A stretch of 64,000 nt of DNA from Krasilnikoviella flava (GTDB taxonomy: Bacteria > Actinomycetota > Actinomycetes > Actinomycetales > Cellulomonadaceae). The notes below the pieces were generated by a model. It was not told the origin of the DNA, searched no databases, and saw only the letters and a program-made list of their open reading frames with translations. Made by a program: the position numbers and the translations under genes. Position 1 is the stretch's first letter. The number at the start of each line of letters is the position of its first letter. The stretch lies in NCBI RefSeq assembly GCF_900167525.1, contig NZ_FUZQ01000005.1, positions 310,001 to 374,000 on the forward strand. Reading direction: 5' to 3'. Of the stretch, positions 51,755-61,694 are shown piece by piece.

Positions 51755-51854
51755 GGCTCCCCCTGTCGCGGTCGGGCGTCGGTCCGCCGCCATTCTCCTC
51801 GCCGCCCACCATCCGGTCGACGGGGTGCCCGCATGCCGGACATCGCCGCCGGGC

Positions 51855-52982
51855 TCAAGCCACCAAAGCCGCCGCGCCGTGCTCGACGGCGGTGAACCCT
51901 GCCGCCCGGCGCGCGTCGCGAGGGCCCCACAGGTCGGTCGTGACCTCGGCGCGCACCACGGGCGCCACCTCGGCGGCGAACCGCCGCAGCACGTCCTCCT
52001 GGTGCGTCGGGGCGAGCAGGTGGTTCACCGAGACCGACTGCAGCACGTGCCCGAAGGACCCGTGGTAGTCGAGGATCTTCTCGGCGACCCGCTCGGGCGA
52101 GCCGACGAGCGCCGGGCCGCGCTCGACGGCGTCCTCGATCGTCTCGAACGCCAGGGCCTTGCCGACGTGCGTGGCCGGGTCGTAGCCCCGGGACCGCAGC
52201 CGCGCGACCTGCCCCTCGTACAGCGGGCGGTACTGCTCGATCGCCTGCTCGGTGGTGTCGGCGAGGAACAGCCCGCCGGAGCCCGCACCGACGAACCCGT
52301 ACGCCGGGTCGTGCCCGCCGGCCGCGTGGCGCTCGCGGTACCGGTCGATCAGTCGGCCGTAGTTCTCCCGCGGCTGCAGCGCGTTGGCGCTCACGATCGG
52401 GTCGCCCCAGCGGGCGGCCAGGTCGACGGCGAACTCGCTGGTCGCCGACCCGTGCCAGATGCGGAACGCTCCCGCGTACGGGCGCGGCAGGGTGGTGGCG
52501 TGCTCGAGCCCGTGCCGGTGGCGCCCGCTCCACGTGACGTCCTCGGTGGAGAGCAGCAGGCGCAACAGCTCGTAGTTCTCCTCGAGGTACTCGTACTGCT
52601 GGGTGATGTCGAGCCCGAGCAGCGGGTACTGCAGCTCCTCGTTGCCCTTGCCGATGACGATCTCCAGCCGCCCTCGGGAGAGCTGGTCGACGGTCGCCAG
52701 GTCCTCGGCCACCCGGATCGGGTCGAGCAGGGACAGCACGGTCACGCCCGTGGACAGCAGGATGCGGTGCGTCCGGGCCGCGACCGCCCCGAGGATGACG
52801 GTCGGCGCGGACGACAGCACGTCGCCGGCGTGCCGCTCCCCCACCGCGAACGAGTCGAACCCGAGCTCCTCGGCCAGCACCGCGTGCTCGACGACGCGCT
52901 CGAGGCGGTCCGCCGGGGGCACCGCCGCCCCGGTGACGGGGTGCGGCGGGTTGAAGACGATGTCGAGCAGCTGGAAGCGCAT
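51855..52982 (-). CDS. LLM class flavin-dependent oxidoreductase 3
   Basis: A 375-residue luciferase-like monooxygenase: AEELGFDSFAVGERHAGDVL, RILLSTGVTVLSLLDPIRVAEDLATVDQLSRGR and EIVIGKGNEELQYPLL define the barrel and flavin site. ATG 52982 overlaps the preceding stop as TGATG, so it is translationally coupled to the SsuD-like gene. It probably uses reduced FMN to oxygenate an organosulfur compound. End of the minus-strand sulfur set. Confidence 0.88.
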   Translation of the reverse strand: MRFQLLDIVFNPPHPVTGAAVPPADRLERVVEHAVLAEELGFDSFAVGERHAGDVLSSAPTVILGAVAARTHRILLSTGVTVLSLLDPIRVAEDLATVDQLSRGRLEIVIGKGNEELQYPLLGLDITQQYEYLEENYELLRLLLSTEDVTWSGRHRHGLEHATTLPRPYAGAFRIWHGSATSEFAVDLAARWGDPIVSANALQPRENYGRLIDRYRERHAAGGHDPAYGFVGAGSGGLFLADTTEQAIEQYRPLYEGQVARLRSRGYDPATHVGKALAFETIEDAVERGPALVGSPERVAEKILDYHGSFGHVLQSVSVNHLLAPTHQEDVLRRFAAEVAPVVRAEVTTDLWGPRDARRAAGFTAVEHGAAALVA

Positions 52983-54124
52983 CAGGCCACGCGCTCCTCG
53001 GTCCCGGCGCCCGACGTCGCGGCCTCGGCAGCAGCGCGGTCGCGCGCGGCCACGCCCTCGCGCACCAGCGGGATGACGTAACGGCCGAAGTCGACCGCGT
53101 CGTCGAGCAGGTCGTAGCCGCGCGCGGAGATGACCCGCACGCCGAGGTCGTAGTAAGCCAGCAGCGCCTCGGCGACCTGCTCGGGCGTGCCGACGAGCGC
53201 GTTCGAGTTGCCGGCCCCGCCGGTGGCCTTCGCCGTCGCGGTCCACAGCGCGGTGTCGTACCGGTCGCCGGCCGCGGCGATCTCGAGAAGCCGCTGCGAG
53301 CCGGCGTTCTCGGGCTTGTCGATGGGATGCCGGCGCGAGAGCTGCCCACCGAGCGCCGCCTTGCGGGCCTCGATGCGGTCGAGCACCCGGTGCGCCTTCT
53401 CCCAGGCCAGCTCCTGCGTGGGCGCGACGATCGGGCGGAACGCGGCGTGGATGCGCGGCGGCGTCGCGCGGCCGGCGGCCGCGGCCTCGGCGTGCACGCG
53501 GTCGATCTGCTCCCGGGTGCGGTCCAGCGGCTCTCCCCAGACGGCGTAGATGTCGGCCTCCGCCGCGCCGACCCGGAACGCCGCGTCCGAGGACCCGCCG
53601 AACGAGACCGTGGGCACGTGCCCCTCGAACGGCTTCGCGTCGAGCACGAAGTCGTCGAAGTCGTAGAACTGCCCGTGGTGGTCGAACGCCTCCGGGCTGG
53701 TCCACGCCTGCTTGACGATCCGGATGTACTCGTGGGTGCGGGCGTACCGCCCGTCCTTGGTGAGGGTGTCTCCCTCCCGCCCCTGCTCGTGGTCGTTGCC
53801 GCCGGTGATGAAGTGCACCGAGAGGCGTCCGCCCGAGAGCTGGTCGAGCGTCGCGAACGTCTTGGCCGCGTAGGTCGGGTACGAGACGTTGGGCCGGTGC
53901 GCCAGCAGCAGCTCGATGCTCTGCAGCCGGGCCGCGGTGTACGCGGCGAGCGCGGCCGGCTCGGGACCGGACGACCCGTAGGCGAACAGGACGCGCGTCC
54001 AGCCGTTGTCCTCGTGGGCGCGCACGATGCGCTCCAGGTAGGCGGGATCGAACGCGGCGGTGCTGCGGGCCGACGTCTCGGAGGCGTCGTTCGTGGTGGC
54101 GATACCGAGGAACTCGACGGGCAT
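52982..54124 (-). CDS. LLM monooxygenase, alkanesulfonate monooxygenase (SsuD)-like
   Basis: A 380-residue FMNH2-dependent monooxygenase close to SsuD in layout. PVEFLGIATTNDASET, VSYPTYAAKTFATLDQLSGGRLSVHFITGGND and YARTHEYIRIVKQAW are hallmarks of the SsuD/DMS-sulfone group; ITGGNDHEQGREGD near 105 matches the flavin-site stretch. It would release sulfite from alkanesulfonates or sulfones for assimilation. The nearby ABC importer and SAM riboswitch fit that role. Confidence 0.88.
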   Translation of the reverse strand: MPVEFLGIATTNDASETSARSTAAFDPAYLERIVRAHEDNGWTRVLFAYGSSGPEPAALAAYTAARLQSIELLLAHRPNVSYPTYAAKTFATLDQLSGGRLSVHFITGGNDHEQGREGDTLTKDGRYARTHEYIRIVKQAWTSPEAFDHHGQFYDFDDFVLDAKPFEGHVPTVSFGGSSDAAFRVGAAEADIYAVWGEPLDRTREQIDRVHAEAAAAGRATPPRIHAAFRPIVAPTQELAWEKAHRVLDRIEARKAALGGQLSRRHPIDKPENAGSQRLLEIAAAGDRYDTALWTATAKATGGAGNSNALVGTPEQVAEALLAYYDLGVRVISARGYDLLDDAVDFGRYVIPLVREGVAARDRAAAEAATSGAGTEERVA

Positions 54125-54169
54125 GGGGTCTCCTTCGTCGTGGTGAGGCTGAGGGCGGTGCCGGGCAGG

Positions 54170-54553
54170 TCAGGCTCCGGCGGCGGGCCCGTCCGTCGGG
54201 GCGGTCGCCGGCAGCCCGGCGTCGCGCCAGGCGGGGAACCCGCCGTCGACGTGCGTGACGTCGGTGTAGCCGCGGGCGGCGAGCTCGGCGGCGACCGGCC
54301 CCGAACCGTTCACCGACCCGCACACCACGACGACCGGGGTGTCGAGGGAGATGGCGGGCGCACCGGCCGGACCGAAGAGGGCGTCCAGGTCGTCCCGGTC
54401 GGCGAGCGTCGCCCCCGGGATCTCGCCGGTGGCCGCGCGGCCCCCGGCCGAGCGCACGTCGATCAGCAGGGCGCCGCCCTCGACCCGCGCGCCGGCCGCG
54501 CGCGCGTCCTGCGGCGGCGTCGTTCCGGGCGTGGCGGTCTCTGATGTGGTCAT
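54170..54553 (-). CDS. rhodanese-like domain protein
   Basis: A 127-residue single rhodanese domain: ALLIDVRSAGGRAATGEIPGA, active-site loop VVVVCGSVNGSG with the persulfide-forming Cys (about residue 78), and YTDVTHVDGGFPAWRDAGLP at the end. The loop CGSVNGS lacks the Arg seen in classical rhodaneses. It handles sulfane sulfur or sulfite/thiosulfate, which suits its place between sulfur monooxygenase genes. ATG 54553 chosen by family length. Confidence 0.88.
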   Translation of the reverse strand: MTTSETATPGTTPPQDARAAGARVEGGALLIDVRSAGGRAATGEIPGATLADRDDLDALFGPAGAPAISLDTPVVVVCGSVNGSGPVAAELAARGYTDVTHVDGGFPAWRDAGLPATAPTDGPAAGA

Positions 54554-54581
54554 GGGGTTCTCCTCTGATGTCGGTGCGGGA

Positions 54582-55763
54582 TCAGCGCGACGTGGCCAGG
54601 GCGGGCACGCGCGGCGCCGCACCCTCGGTCGCGCCCCACGCCTGGGCGAGCAGCGCGAACGACCGCTGCCGGTCGGCGGGGTCATGGGTGGCGGTGGTGA
54701 CGAGCAGCTCGTCGGCACCGGTGACGCGCGACAGGGTCTCCAGGCGCTCCACGACGGTCGCCGGGTCGCCGACGACGCGCGTGTCGACCCGGTCGGCGAC
54801 CACGGCACGCTCGGCCTCGGGGCGCTCCGCCCAGGGCGTGGCGTCCGCAGGGCGCGGGTAGGCGATCGCGCCGTCCACCCCGCGGCGGATGGACAGCACC
54901 CAGTCGGCGAACGGCGCCGCGAGCTCGCGGGCGCGCTCGGTCGTGTCGGCCACGAGCACGTCGGCGGACACCACCACGTACGGCTCCGCGAGCACCCCCG
55001 GACGGAACGCCGCCCGGTACGCGGCCACCGTGTCGAGGGTGTTCGACGGGCTCACGTGGTAGTTCGCCGCCAGGGGCAGGCCGAGCTCCCCGGCCACGCG
55101 GGCGCTCTCGCCGCCGGAGGACGCGAGCACCCACAGGTCGAACGCCGCGTCCTGGACGGGCGGGGACACGTACCGGCGACCGCCGTCGTCGGCGTACGTC
55201 CCCGCCCGCAGGCCGAGCACGAGCTCGACCTCGGCGCGGAAGCTCGCGGGGGTGCGCGAGGCGCCCACCACCGCGGCCTGGGCCAGCGCCCGCTCCCGCA
55301 GCGCCGAGTCCCCCGCGGTCGGCGGGGCCGGCGGCACGTACAGCCCGTCGACGACGCGCGGCCCGCTCGCCGCCGGCCCGGCCGGGCCCGGGCGCGTCCC
55401 GCCGCCCTTCGGCGGCGAGAAGGCGCGACCCAGGCCGAGGTCCACCCGCCCCGGGTGCAGGGCGGCGACGGTGCCGAACTGCTCGGCCGCGACGAGCGGG
55501 CTGGTCGTGCTCAGCAGCACGGCGCCCGACCCCACGCGGATCCGCTCCGTGCGGGCGGCGACGGCGGCCGCGAGCACCGCGGGCGAGGCCGACGAGACGC
55601 CGGGTGACAGGTGGTGCTCGGCGTACCAGACCCGGCGGTAGCCGAGCCGGTCGAGGTCCACGGCGAGGTCGACGGCGTCACGCACCGCCTGCGCACCCGT
55701 GCGTCCCTCGGGCACGAGCGCGAGGTCGAGGACGGACAGGGGCACCCGGGTGGGGTCGGTCAT
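54582..55763 (-). CDS. LLM class flavin-dependent oxidoreductase, MsnO8-like
   Basis: A 393-residue luciferase-like protein of the MsnO8 type: PLSVLDLALVPEGRTG at the start, RLGYRRVWYAEHHLSPGVSSASPAV (about 33-57), IRVGSGAVLLSTTSPLVAAEQFGTVAALHPGRVDLGLGRA, and WVLASSGGESARVAGELGLPLAANYH near 210. The substrate is unknown. It lies 28 bases before the rhodanese gene on the same strand. Confidence 0.88.
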   Translation of the reverse strand: MTDPTRVPLSVLDLALVPEGRTGAQAVRDAVDLAVDLDRLGYRRVWYAEHHLSPGVSSASPAVLAAAVAARTERIRVGSGAVLLSTTSPLVAAEQFGTVAALHPGRVDLGLGRAFSPPKGGGTRPGPAGPAASGPRVVDGLYVPPAPPTAGDSALRERALAQAAVVGASRTPASFRAEVELVLGLRAGTYADDGGRRYVSPPVQDAAFDLWVLASSGGESARVAGELGLPLAANYHVSPSNTLDTVAAYRAAFRPGVLAEPYVVVSADVLVADTTERARELAAPFADWVLSIRRGVDGAIAYPRPADATPWAERPEAERAVVADRVDTRVVGDPATVVERLETLSRVTGADELLVTTATHDPADRQRSFALLAQAWGATEGAAPRVPALATSR

Positions 55764-55829
55764 GGTGGTCTCCTGGTCGCGGGCGGCGCGGGGTCGTGCG
55801 TGGTGGGGTCGCGGACGGGCTCGATGCCG

Positions 55830-56864
55830 TCACTCGGTCTTGGGCAGGCCCGGCGGGTTCGTCTCGGGCTTCTCGACCGCCTCGGTCTCCAGGCCCCAGC
55901 GCTCGAGGACCTGGGCGTAGGTGCCGTCGTCGAACGCCTGCTGCAGCGCGGCGGTGACGGCGGGGGCGAGGTCGTCGCCCTTCTTGGTCGCGACGGCGAT
56001 CTGCGCGGTGTCGGGCCAGCCCCCGTTGAGGGTGCCGACGACGGCGAGCTCGTCCGGCGCGATCTTGGCCTGGTACGCGAGGGAGGCGTTGGGGCCGACG
56101 TAGACGTCGAGCCGTCCGGACTTCAGGGCGAGCAGCACGTCGGAGAGCTGCTCGTAGTACTCCGGCTGCCCGCCCGCGATGGGCTCCAGCCCTTCGGCGA
56201 CGTTCTGGTCGTTCCACTCGAGCAGGATCTTCTCCTGGTTGGTGCCCGAGCCGACGCCGACCCGCAGGCCCGCGACGTCCTTCCGCTCGGCGATCTCCGG
56301 CACGTCGGAGCCGGCCTTGGTCAGCCAGCCCAGCTCGTCGTTGCGATAGGAGGAGAAGTCGATGGTCTCCTTGCGCTCCTCGGTCACGGTGACGTTGGAG
56401 ATGACGGCGTCGACGTCGCCGGACTGCAGGGCCAGGGGCCAGTCGGCCCAGGCCTTGACCTCGAGGCGGAGGTCCTTGCCCAGGCCGTCGGCGACGAGCT
56501 GCGCGATGTCGGTCTCGTTGCCGATGGGCGTCTTGTCGTCGTCGGCGAAGAAGCCGAGGGGCGGCGCCGCGCCGGCGCTGACGGCGACGACGAAGTCGTC
56601 CTTGTCCGCGAAGGCCTCGGGCAGCAGGCCGACGGCCTCGGCCGACTCGGTGGACCGGACCCGGTCCTGGTCCGGGCTGGTGCTGACCTCCAGCCCGGCG
56701 GCGGCCGCGCCCTCGGAGCTGGTGCCGGCCGGGGCTTCGGCGCCGTCGGCAGTGCCGGCGGCCTCGGGGGCCGACGTGCTCACGCCGGCGCAGGCCGTGA
56801 GGGCGAGCAGCGGGAGGGTGGCGAGCAGGGCGAGCGCGCGGGCTCGACGGGTCGGTGCGGTCAC
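55830..56864 (-). CDS. amino-acid-type ABC transporter substrate-binding lipoprotein (SBP_bac_3)
   Basis: A 344-residue binding protein. Lipoprotein signal with lipobox LALTAC (Cys about residue 26) and a Ser/Glu/Ala-rich linker. The family 3 fold follows: FVVAVSAGAAPPLGFFADDDKTPIGNETDIAQLV, LALQSGDVDAVISNVTVTEERKETIDFS and GLRVGVGSGTNQEKILLEW. With the ATPase and permease it forms an importer like those for cystine, methionine or taurine-like amino acids. SAM control points to a sulfur amino acid or amide. Confidence 0.9.
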   Translation of the reverse strand: MTAPTRRARALALLATLPLLALTACAGVSTSAPEAAGTADGAEAPAGTSSEGAAAAGLEVSTSPDQDRVRSTESAEAVGLLPEAFADKDDFVVAVSAGAAPPLGFFADDDKTPIGNETDIAQLVADGLGKDLRLEVKAWADWPLALQSGDVDAVISNVTVTEERKETIDFSSYRNDELGWLTKAGSDVPEIAERKDVAGLRVGVGSGTNQEKILLEWNDQNVAEGLEPIAGGQPEYYEQLSDVLLALKSGRLDVYVGPNASLAYQAKIAPDELAVVGTLNGGWPDTAQIAVATKKGDDLAPAVTAALQQAFDDGTYAQVLERWGLETEAVEKPETNPPGLPKTE

Positions 56865-56924
56865 GGGTGTCTCCTGGGTGGGTGCGGCCGGGGCGGCGGG
56901 GCGAGGGGCGGGGAACGTCGAGGG

Positions 56925-57718
<794 letters not shown>

Positions 57719-57722
<4 letters not shown>

Positions 57723-58783
57723 GCGGGGCCTCCCGAGGTGCGTGCGGTGCGGGTGAGGACGCCGACCCGGGCGCGGGCGGCGAACGCCGGCGGCACGTGC
57801 GGGGGCACGGGTCGGCCGGTGAGGCGTGCGCGGGTCACGGCGGACGACCAGCGCAGCCGCTGCAGCGGCGTGGGCGGCAGGGTGCGCACGGCACCCTTCG
57901 CGTAGTGCCGCTCGACGTAGTACTGGACGATCGTGATCAGCGTGGTGAGGACCAGGTACCAGATCGCCGCGACGATCAGCAGGGGCACCACCTTGCCGTT
58001 GCGGCCGTAGATGACGGACGCGATGTAGAACAGCTCGCCGTACGCCAGCACGTACACGATCGAGGTGCCCTTGAGCAGGCCGATCACCTCGTTGACCGCC
58101 GTCGGCACGATCGAGCGCATCGCCTGCGGCAGCACGATGCGGGTCACCTGGCGGCGGCGCGGGATGCCGAGCGACGCGGCCGCCTCCTGCTGCCCCTGGT
58201 CGACGCTGAGGATGCCGGCGCGCACGATCTCGGCGGAGTACGCGGCCTGCGAGAGCCCCAGGCCCAGGATGGCGGCGCCGAACTTGTCGATGACACCGAG
58301 GGTGTCGAACCAGAGGAACTCGGGGCCGAAGGGGACGCCGAGGCTCAGGTGCGGGTACAGGTAGGCGAGGTTGTACCAGAGCAGCAGCTGCAGCAGCAGG
58401 GGCACGGAGCGGAACACCCACGTGTACGCCCACGACACCCCGACCAGCAGCGGCGAGCGCGACAACCGCATGAGTGCCAGCACGGTGCCCAGCGCGAAGC
58501 CCACGACCGAGGCCGCGGCGGTGAGGCGGATCGTCGCCCACGCCCCGGAGAGGATCGAGGGCCAGGTGAGGTACTGCGCGACGACGTCCCACTCCCACCG
58601 GTCGTTGGTGAGCAGCGAGCTGACGACCATGGCCACGAGCACGGCGACGCAGGCGGTCGCGACCCATCGGCCGGGGTGGCGCGCGGGGACGATGCGCAGG
58701 TGCGAGTACGGGGTGGGCGAGGCGTCCGGCGGCGGCGTCGCTGCCGCCTCGCCCCGGGTCCCCGGGGTGGTGACGGCGGTCAT
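57719..58783 (-). CDS. amino-acid ABC transporter permease
   Basis: A 354-residue HisM/GlnP-type permease with long polar ends. Helices run from about residue 42 to 305; the family loop is [39 protein letters not shown] (about 165-205), followed by [25 protein letters not shown]. The C-terminal 50 residues are Pro/Arg-rich. Only one permease gene is present, so the channel is probably a homodimer. ATG overlaps the DUF1684 stop. Confidence 0.92.
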
Positions 58784-59715
58784 CGGGGCGACCTCTCGCC
58801 CGCCGCGACGGCGACCGGCACGTGGTTGCCCGGCGGCGGGGCTGGGCAGGTGCCGTGGTCGCTGAACGCGTACGGCAGGTTGACGGCGTCGTTGAGGTCG
58901 AGCCGCGCGACGCCCGCGGCGCCGGGGGCGAGCCCGTCCGGGAGCCCGGGTCGCACCACCCGCCAGGGCGCGACGCCGCCGGCCTCGTCGCTGAACAGCA
59001 GCGTCGGGGCGCCGCCCGGGCCGCCGGTCAGGACGAGGGTCACGGTCCGGTCGCCCCTGGTCAGGTCGAGCTCGCCGACCGCCTGCAGCCGGTGGACCAG
59101 GCCCGGGCGGGCGGCGCCGACCACGACGTCCTGCGGCGCGGCGTACAGCCGGACGGGCACCTGGAGCTCCCACGACGGGTCGTGGTCGAAGACCGGCACG
59201 CCGGCGAAGTCGAGGCGGGCGCGGGCGTGCGGGTCGCGCAGCCGGATCGCCAGGCGGCCCGTGCGCCGCACCAGCTCGATCGCCACCGCGGCCGTCTCGC
59301 CGGCCGTGCCCCCGGCCGCCACACCGGGCTGGCCGGCCTCGTGGTCGACGGGCTCGCGCCCGGCCGGCAGGAAGGTGCCCAGCACGACGCTTCCGCCCTC
59401 GGGGACGTCGCCGTCGTACGCGCCGTCGACGACGGCCGGCCCTTGCACCAGCGGGCCCTTCGTCTCCCCCGGCCGCAGGTGGGCTCCGGCGTCGTCGGCC
59501 AGCCACAGCCCGGGGACGCCAGGGAGGGGCTCCGGGCGCGACGGGAGCCAGTGGAAGCCGGCGAGGCTGAGCCAGCCGTGCGGCAGGGCGAGCTCCTGCT
59601 CGCGGTCGGCGTGTCGGCGCGCGCGCCGGTCGGCGGCGGGGTCGGGGCGGCGGTCGTGGTGCCGGCCCGCCGCGGGATCGGCGGCGCGTGCTTTCGGTGC
59701 GTCGGTGACGGTCAT
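58780..59715 (-). CDS. DUF1684 domain protein
   Basis: A 311-residue protein with GGAGG before its ATG. Diagnostic DUF1684 stretches: [21 protein letters not shown] near residue 42, a beta-rich core ([29 protein letters not shown]), and the C-terminal [26 protein letters not shown], which carries a conserved Cys in a Pro-rich loop. I recall this domain in actinobacterial sulfur/flavin gene clusters but know no reaction for it. Here it sits between an LLM gene and an importer. It may be a metal- or flavin-associated helper. Confidence 0.85.
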   Translation of the reverse strand: MTVTDAPKARAADPAAGRHHDRRPDPAADRRARRHADREQELALPHGWLSLAGFHWLPSRPEPLPGVPGLWLADDAGAHLRPGETKGPLVQGPAVVDGAYDGDVPEGGSVVLGTFLPAGREPVDHEAGQPGVAAGGTAGETAAVAIELVRRTGRLAIRLRDPHARARLDFAGVPVFDHDPSWELQVPVRLYAAPQDVVVGAARPGLVHRLQAVGELDLTRGDRTVTLVLTGGPGGAPTLLFSDEAGGVAPWRVVRPGLPDGLAPGAAGVARLDLNDAVNLPYAFSDHGTCPAPPPGNHVPVAVAAGERSPR

Positions 59716-59782
59716 CGGGGGCCTCCGGTCACGAGAGGGCGGGCGGGGTGGGGGTACGCGACGTCGGCGCGAGACGGCTGCC

Positions 59783-61039
59783 TCACGCGCGCACGAGCCG
59801 GTCGGCGGCGTGGCCCGCGCGAGCGCGGGACCGGGGGCGAGCGGGGGCGGGTTCGCCGACGACCTCGCTGGCACGCTCGGCGGCTCGGGCCACGGGGCGC
59901 TCGGCGTCCGGCAGCCCGAGCGTCGTGCGGAGCGTGCGCGGCGCGGGGGCGGCCACCGCCCGCACGCCGTCCCGCACGAGCCGCGGGAGCACGCCGTCGA
60001 CAAGGGCGTCGAGGTCCGGACCGAGCGACGAGGGGCGCAGCAGGAAACCGTCCGACGCGCCGGCGTCGCGCCAGTCGACGATCGTCTCCGCGAGGTCGTC
60101 CGGCGTCCCGGCCACCACCAGCAGGCCGCCGGAGGTCTCGGGTCCCTCGAGCGCCTCGACGAGCTCCAGCCGCGCCTGCGCACTGGCGCGGTCCTCGGCC
60201 AGCACGACGTACGCCTCCGTGAGCACCCGCAGCGAGTCGGGGTCGCGGCCCGCCGCCTCGGCAGCGTCGCGCAACCGGGTGCGCCACCGGATCGCACGGG
60301 CCGGCGCGGTGGCGGCCACCCGCGCGACGTCCGCCGTCCGGGCGGCGAGGTCGAGCGCCGCCTCGCTCCGGACGGAGACGACGACGGGCGGGCGGACCTG
60401 CCGCGGACGGGCGCCTCCCGTTCCGTCGGGTGCCTGGCCGTCGGCGGCCGGCCCCTCGGCGGGGCGGTGGCGGCGTACCGCGAACCGGATGCCGTCGTGG
60501 TCCACGCGGAAGCGTCCCTCGCCGTCGACGGCGACGCCCCCGGCCGCCTCCCCCGTCGCACGCCCGTCCCAGTGCCGCACGACCTGAGCGACGACGTCGC
60601 CGGCCTGCGCGGCCCAGGCGTCGTCCTGCACGACGGCGCCGGTGGGGAGGCCGACCTGCCAACCCGCCCGACCCGCGCTCGTCTGGTCGACGCGGACGAT
60701 CGCCTGGGCGACGTGCGCCGGGTCCACGTGCGCGGTGTCGACGGCGGCGACGAGCCCGGCCCGCTTCGTGTGCGGGGCCACGCGGGCGGCGGCGACGGCG
60801 GCGTCGAGCCGGCCCGTCACCTGGCGCCGGCCGGGGTGCAGCAGGAACCCCTCGTCGAGGGTGACGAGGTCGAGGCCGCCGTCGTCGGCCTTGCGGACGA
60901 GCTGGACGAACCGCTCGGCGTCGAAGGACCGCGGCTGCACGATGCCGCGTGCCCGGTGTACTCCGGGCCGGGCACCGGCGGCCGTGAGGTCGACGCCGAG
61001 GACGAGGGGGGACGGGGCGGTGGGCAGGAGGTGCGGCAC
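59783..61039 (-). CDS. LLM class flavin-dependent oxidoreductase 6
   Basis: A 418-residue luciferase-like monooxygenase. LVLGVDLTAAGARPG opens the barrel; RKADDGGLDLVTLDEGFLL, GLVAAVDTAHVDPAHVAQAIVRVDQTSAGRAGWQVG and TLRTTLGLPDAERPVARA near the C-terminus match the LLM protein at 27591, so these two are probably paralogues in different SAM-controlled operons. The C-terminal 40 residues are Arg/Ala-rich. First long gene after riboswitch 3. Confidence 0.87.
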   Translation of the reverse strand: MPHLLPTAPSPLVLGVDLTAAGARPGVHRARGIVQPRSFDAERFVQLVRKADDGGLDLVTLDEGFLLHPGRRQVTGRLDAAVAAARVAPHTKRAGLVAAVDTAHVDPAHVAQAIVRVDQTSAGRAGWQVGLPTGAVVQDDAWAAQAGDVVAQVVRHWDGRATGEAAGGVAVDGEGRFRVDHDGIRFAVRRHRPAEGPAADGQAPDGTGGARPRQVRPPVVVSVRSEAALDLAARTADVARVAATAPARAIRWRTRLRDAAEAAGRDPDSLRVLTEAYVVLAEDRASAQARLELVEALEGPETSGGLLVVAGTPDDLAETIVDWRDAGASDGFLLRPSSLGPDLDALVDGVLPRLVRDGVRAVAAPAPRTLRTTLGLPDAERPVARAAERASEVVGEPAPARPRSRARAGHAADRLVRA

Positions 61040-61133
61040 GTCGACTCCGATCGGGGCACGGCGGACGGGCGCGCTCGGGGCGCGGGTCGAGGACCCGCGG
61101 GCGCGCGCCGCTGCCGGGAGGACAGGGGAGGAA

Positions 61134-61155
61134 GGCCCGCCGAGAAGGGCGGGCG
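61134..61155 (-). terminator. hairpin ahead of the LLM gene
   Basis: GCCCGCC (61135-61141) and GGCGGGC (61148-61154) form a perfect 7-bp stem with a six-base loop, about 95 bases before the LLM start on the minus strand. Part of a leader rich in hairpins; may be a second switch element. Confidence 0.4.
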
Positions 61156-61200
61156 GGGCCGTGTGCGGCCGGGACCCGGTGGGTGCCGGGCCGTCAGGCG

Positions 61201-61226
61201 GTCCGGCCGCCGCGGGGGCGGCGGAC
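61201..61226 (-). terminator. hairpin after the leader ORF (possible attenuator)
   Basis: GTCCG plus CCGCC pair with GGCGG plus CGGAC around a GCGGG loop, with one bulged G, giving a 10-bp stem. On the minus strand it begins 13 bases after the stop of the 42-codon leader reading frame. This spacing is what an attenuator would need. No T tract. Confidence 0.4.
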
Positions 61227-61239
61227 GGTCAGGCCGCGG

Positions 61240-61368
61240 TCAGCGGCGTCGACACCACGTCCGCGCGGTCGGGGTCCGCATGCTCGACGCGCTCGACGTC
61301 CGCGGCAGGCCCGGCACGTGCGGCGCCCGGGACGACAGGGGGCGCATCGTGATCGCGTCGCGGTGCAT
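61240..61368 (-). CDS. small leader ORF between SAM riboswitch 3 and the LLM operon
   Basis: A 42-codon reading frame starting MHRDAITMRPL and ending TWCRRR. Its ATG (61368) has a strong AGGAGAGG site eight bases upstream, better than many genes here. It holds three Met, one Cys, several Ser and many Arg codons. It lies after the riboswitch and before a hairpin, so it may be a regulatory leader peptide; it could also be a small protein or chance frame. It matches no leader family I can name with confidence. Confidence 0.45.
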   Translation of the reverse strand: MHRDAITMRPLSSRAPHVPGLPRTSSASSMRTPTARTWCRRR

Positions 61369-61385
61369 GCTCGTCCTCTCCTGGT

Positions 61386-61401
61386 CCCCGCCGAGGCGGG
61401 G
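61386..61401 (-). promoter_or_regulatory. 7-bp hairpin next to the leader ORF ribosome-binding site
   Basis: CCCCGCC/GGCGGGG pair around GA (in practice a slightly shorter stem with a larger loop). On the minus strand it ends two or three bases before the ribosome-binding site of the leader ORF, so it could affect access to that site. Confidence 0.35.
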
Positions 61402-61415
61402 GTCGCGTGTTGCCG

Positions 61416-61432
61416 CGCCGTCGGCGACGGCG
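61416..61432 (-). terminator. hairpin just after SAM riboswitch 3 (expression platform)
   Basis: CGCCGT and ACGGCG pair around CGGCG; an extended 8-bp pairing is possible on paper. On the minus strand it starts two bases after the aptamer end. Riboswitches 1 and 2 also have a GC hairpin in this place, which strengthens the reading as a shared expression platform. Confidence 0.5.
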
Positions 61433-61434
61433 GG

Positions 61435-61517
61435 CCTGGTCCTCACCCGGGGCACCCACCCGCGCTGGGGGTTGCCGTCCGACGAGCCGGGGCTTCGCGT
61501 CGGAGCTCATGACCGAC
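61435..61517 (-). ncRNA. SAM-IV-type riboswitch 3
   Basis: On the minus strand the leader reads GGTCATGAGCTCCGACG, then GAAGCCCCGGCTCGTCGG, ACGGCAACCCCC, GGGTGGGTGCCCCGGGTGA and GGACC. Order and core bases match the SAM-I/SAM-IV aptamer; P1 pairs GGTC with GACC. It heads the minus-strand set of LLM monooxygenase, DUF1684 and importer genes, which should be switched off by S-adenosylmethionine. Confidence 0.87.
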
Positions 61518-61681
61518 CGGGTCGTGCGGTCGCACCGCCTCGCGGCGCCGCGGCCACCTGACCCGGTGCGCAGGAACGTAGGTGCCGGGACAGGGGGTGT
61601 CAACGGTTCTCCGGCACCGTCTCGAATACCGAACAGATCCGATGGGGTTTATCGGATTTCGAGGTCATGGCGAATCCCGTC

Positions 61682-61687
61682 TACCGT
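61682..61687 (+). promoter_or_regulatory. possible -10 element for a leaderless alarmone-synthetase transcript
   Basis: TACCGT (61682-61687) resembles an actinobacterial -10 hexamer. A start site about seven bases downstream would coincide with GTG 61695, the preferred start codon of the next gene, which has no ribosome-binding site. That fits a leaderless mRNA. Confidence 0.35.
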
Positions 61688-61694
61688 GGACGTC

